Positions 31,707-33,152 of a DNA stretch of 33,152 nt are shown here, piece after piece. Positions within the stretch are counted from its first letter, which is position 1. Each line of letters starts with the position of its first letter. This stretch comes from an uncultured Bacteroidales bacterium (GTDB lineage Bacteria > Bacteroidota > Bacteroidia > Bacteroidales > F082). Below the pieces are notes generated by a model. It was given only the letters and a program-made list of their open reading frames with translations. It had not been told where the DNA came from and did not search any database. The position numbers and the translations under genes were made by a program. The DNA lies in contig CALEMB010000036.1 in NCBI GenBank assembly GCA_937902805.1, forward strand, positions 1-33,152, in the 5' to 3' direction.

Positions 31707-32635
31707 TCATATTGAGTCTGCTTTTCAGTGTGATGGCGTATGGCCAACGCTACGAGAAGGTGCCTTTTGGCGACTTTGAGCAGTGGGCGGTGCGCTATAT
31801 CACAGAGTCACAAATCATTGGTGGGCAAGAGAAGGTCCTTTATGTCATCGGCCCGACGGATACGATTCGGGGAAAAGGGGTGTATGACTACAAAAACACG
31901 ATATGGTCGACTTCAAACGCTTTTGCCAAGGTGATGGGTGTGGTGAAAACCAGCAACAATGTTACGCCCGATAAAGGCCTGACGGGGACGTGCGCTAAAC
32001 TTGCTACGCAGTTCGCATACTGCAAGGTGGCGGGAATGTTTAATTTCAACGTGCTGGCAGCCGGTTCCATCTATTGGGGCAAGATGCTGGAGCCCGTGAC
32101 AGGTGTTAACGATCCTTTTGCTTTCATTGATTGGGGTATCCCGTTTACGAAACGGCCTAAAGCTTTGGTGCTCAATTATAAGGCCAATATTCCCAATACA
32201 GGGAAGCTGGTAAAAGGTACCACTACCCGCACCACAGAGTATGACGGCTATGACCCAGCAGAGATACTTTTTGTCTTGCAATACCGTTGGGAGGATGCCA
32301 AAGGCAATATCCACGCCAAGCGAGTAGGGACGGTGATCTATCACATTGACAAGTCCTCTAATGGTTGGATGAATGACTTTCGTCTTCCTGTTATCTACGG
32401 CGATGCCCGAGAATCGGCAGATTTTCAGCCCTATATGGACTTGATTACGGGCGAAAGGACGATGTATGCCATCAACAGTAAAGGCAAGAAAAAGCCCATC
32501 CTCGAAGAGGCTTGGGCTGATGCGGATTGTCCCATCACCCATGCTATCATGTGGCTGTCCTCAGGTAGCTGTGGCGCTTTCACGGGCGCCTTGGACAATG
32601 TGCTTTGGGTGGATGAGATACGGTTGGAGTATTGA
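31688..32635 (+). CDS. Secreted PCMD-like protein in the steroid-reductase-like operon
   Basis: The 315-residue protein starts at ATG 31688 (MAKVQVIILSLLFSVMAYGQ signal peptide) and overlaps the end of the dehydrogenase gene by 19 bases in another frame, so the two are tightly coupled. The mature part resembles the PCMD domain (putative carbohydrate metabolism domain, a beta-sandwich seen in Bacteroidota secreted proteins): FGDFEQW near the start, PKALVLNYKAN in the middle, and SGSCGAFTGALDNVLWVDEIRLEY at the end. It has no T9SS tail and no lipobox, so it may be periplasmic or released. No function is known in bile-acid or steroid work; substrate binding or delivery is a guess. It may also be unrelated and just cotranscribed. 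Confidence 0.75.
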   Translation: MAKVQVIILSLLFSVMAYGQRYEKVPFGDFEQWAVRYITESQIIGGQEKVLYVIGPTDTIRGKGVYDYKNTIWSTSNAFAKVMGVVKTSNNVTPDKGLTGTCAKLATQFAYCKVAGMFNFNVLAAGSIYWGKMLEPVTGVNDPFAFIDWGIPFTKRPKALVLNYKANIPNTGKLVKGTTTRTTEYDGYDPAEILFVLQYRWEDAKGNIHAKRVGTVIYHIDKSSNGWMNDFRLPVIYGDARESADFQPYMDLITGERTMYAINSKGKKKPILEEAWADADCPITHAIMWLSSGSCGAFTGALDNVLWVDEIRLEY

Positions 32636-32658
32636 GCTGTTTTTTTCTCGGTTTGAAG

Positions 32659-32677
32659 AAAGTTTCCAAACTTTTTT
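32659..32677 (+). terminator. Small AT-rich hairpin after the steroid-reductase-like operon
   Basis: AAAGTTT and AAACTTT form a 7-bp stem around CC, followed by three T residues, 24 bases past the PCMD-like stop. It lies just before the -7 box of the next gene. The 2-base loop is tight, so it is only a possible terminator. Confidence 0.35.
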
Positions 32678-32679
32678 CC

Positions 32680-32687
32680 TATTTTTG
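32680..32687 (+). promoter_or_regulatory. Putative -7 element for the DUF5606 gene
   Basis: TATTTTTG matches TAnnTTTG, 27 bases before ATG 32715. TTTG at 32652-32655 is 24 bases upstream, longer than the usual 19-21. Confidence 0.5.
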
Positions 32688-32714
32688 CAGCCGTTTTTGA
32701 AAAATGATTGAACT

Positions 32715-33111
32715 ATGGATTTAAGCAAAATTGTTTCGATATCAGGCAAACCTGGTCTTTATCAGGTGAAGTCTCAAGCCATTGGTAGGCTTATCGTTGA
32801 ATCGGTTGTTGACGGCAAGTGCATGCCCGCCTTTGCCCATGACCGTATGAGCTCCCTTGAGGAGATTTCCATCTTCTCCACCGACGAGGACCGTCCGCTG
32901 AAGGAGGTCTTCAAGATGATTCACGAGAAGATGGGCGACAAGGTCGATTTTGACTTCAAGAAGGCCAGCAATGAAGAGTTGCGCGAGAAGTTCGCTTTTG
33001 TCATGCCCGACTACGACGAGGAAGCTGTCTATCCCTCTGATATGAAGAAGGTCTTCGCTTGGTATCAGATGCTGAATGACAAGGGTTTGCTCGACTTCAC
33101 CGAGGAGATCG
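32715..33111 (+). CDS. DUF5606-like protein, 3' end lost at contig end
   Basis: The frame starts at ATG 32715 and reads MDLSKIVSISGKPGLYQVKS, then the DUF5606-like RMSSLEEISIFSTDEDRPLK and PDYDEEAVYPSDMKKVFAWY. About 132 codons are real, to around LLDFTEEIE. The remaining residues read from the adapter (33112-33152) are artefactual. The family occurs across Bacteroidota and has no assigned function. The true C-terminus lies outside the contig. Confidence 0.85.
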
Positions 33112-33152
33112 AGATCGGAAGAGCGGTTCAGCAGGAATGCCGAGACCGATAT
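33112..33152 (+). other. Illumina paired-end adapter contamination
   Basis: The final 41 bases begin AGATCGGAAGAGCGGTTCAG and go on with CAGGAATGCCGAGACCGAT, the known Illumina paired-end adapter; only the next-to-last base differs (A for C). This is library sequence, not genome. It marks an untrimmed read end and a true contig end. Confidence 0.97.

Noticed and set aside
33112..33152. C-terminal residues of the DUF5606 protein read from the last bases
   Set aside because: The bases are adapter sequence, so these residues are not encoded by the organism.

Overview
The window looks like one end of a metagenome-assembled contig from an uncultured Bacteroidales-type member of the Bacteroidota. 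The evidence is: TAnnTTTG (-7) promoters with TTTG-like -33 boxes; proteins with type IX secretion (T9SS) C-terminal tails; the rnfBCDGEA gene order with rseC next to it; DUF4834 and DUF5606 family proteins; and a Bacteroidota-style lipoprotein/TPR/HTH regulator. The last 41 bases match an Illumina sequencing adapter, so the right edge is a contig end and not genome sequence. No tRNA, rRNA, CRISPR array, transposase or phage gene was seen.

Layout. 1-2,500: the start of a secreted protein cut by the window edge, and a membrane-bound TPR regulator whose coding sequence carries three short palindromic repeats in frame. 2,634-8,330: the Na+/H+-pumping Rnf complex (rnfBCDGEA) with rseC upstream; both transcription units have good promoters. 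8,419-11,263: a YihY/BrkB-like membrane protein and a polysaccharide flippase. 11,272-17,391: a three-gene operon of secreted modular proteins that share a DUF1566-like (C-type-lectin-like) module; two of them carry T9SS sorting tails. 17,479-25,255: a seven-gene surface-glycan operon (GT2, DUF4834, YfhO-like protein, a GT4 gene interrupted by an in-frame amber codon, a methyltransferase, LicD, GT4). 25,319-28,765: a zinc-ribbon methyltransferase, rpmH, the dipeptidase pepD and a zinc metallopeptidase.

28,888-32,635 is the most interesting part. A 255-residue protein strikingly like human steroid 5-alpha-reductase is followed, with almost no spacing, by a short Old-Yellow-Enzyme-like flavin oxidoreductase, a short-chain dehydrogenase and a secreted PCMD-like protein. 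The first three match in kind the 5AR / 5BR / 3-beta-HSDH set described in gut Bacteroidales that make isoallolithocholic acid. The likely job is to convert a 3-oxo-5-beta or 3-oxo-delta-4 steroid or bile acid into its 5-alpha, 3-hydroxy form. The secreted fourth gene overlaps the dehydrogenase gene and has no assigned role in that pathway. The window ends in a DUF5606 gene that runs into adapter sequence.

A second theme is short palindromic repeats. At least three sequence families occur, and several copies lie in frame inside two envelope genes (the TPR regulator and the YfhO-like protein), so they add peptide segments without breaking the reading frame.
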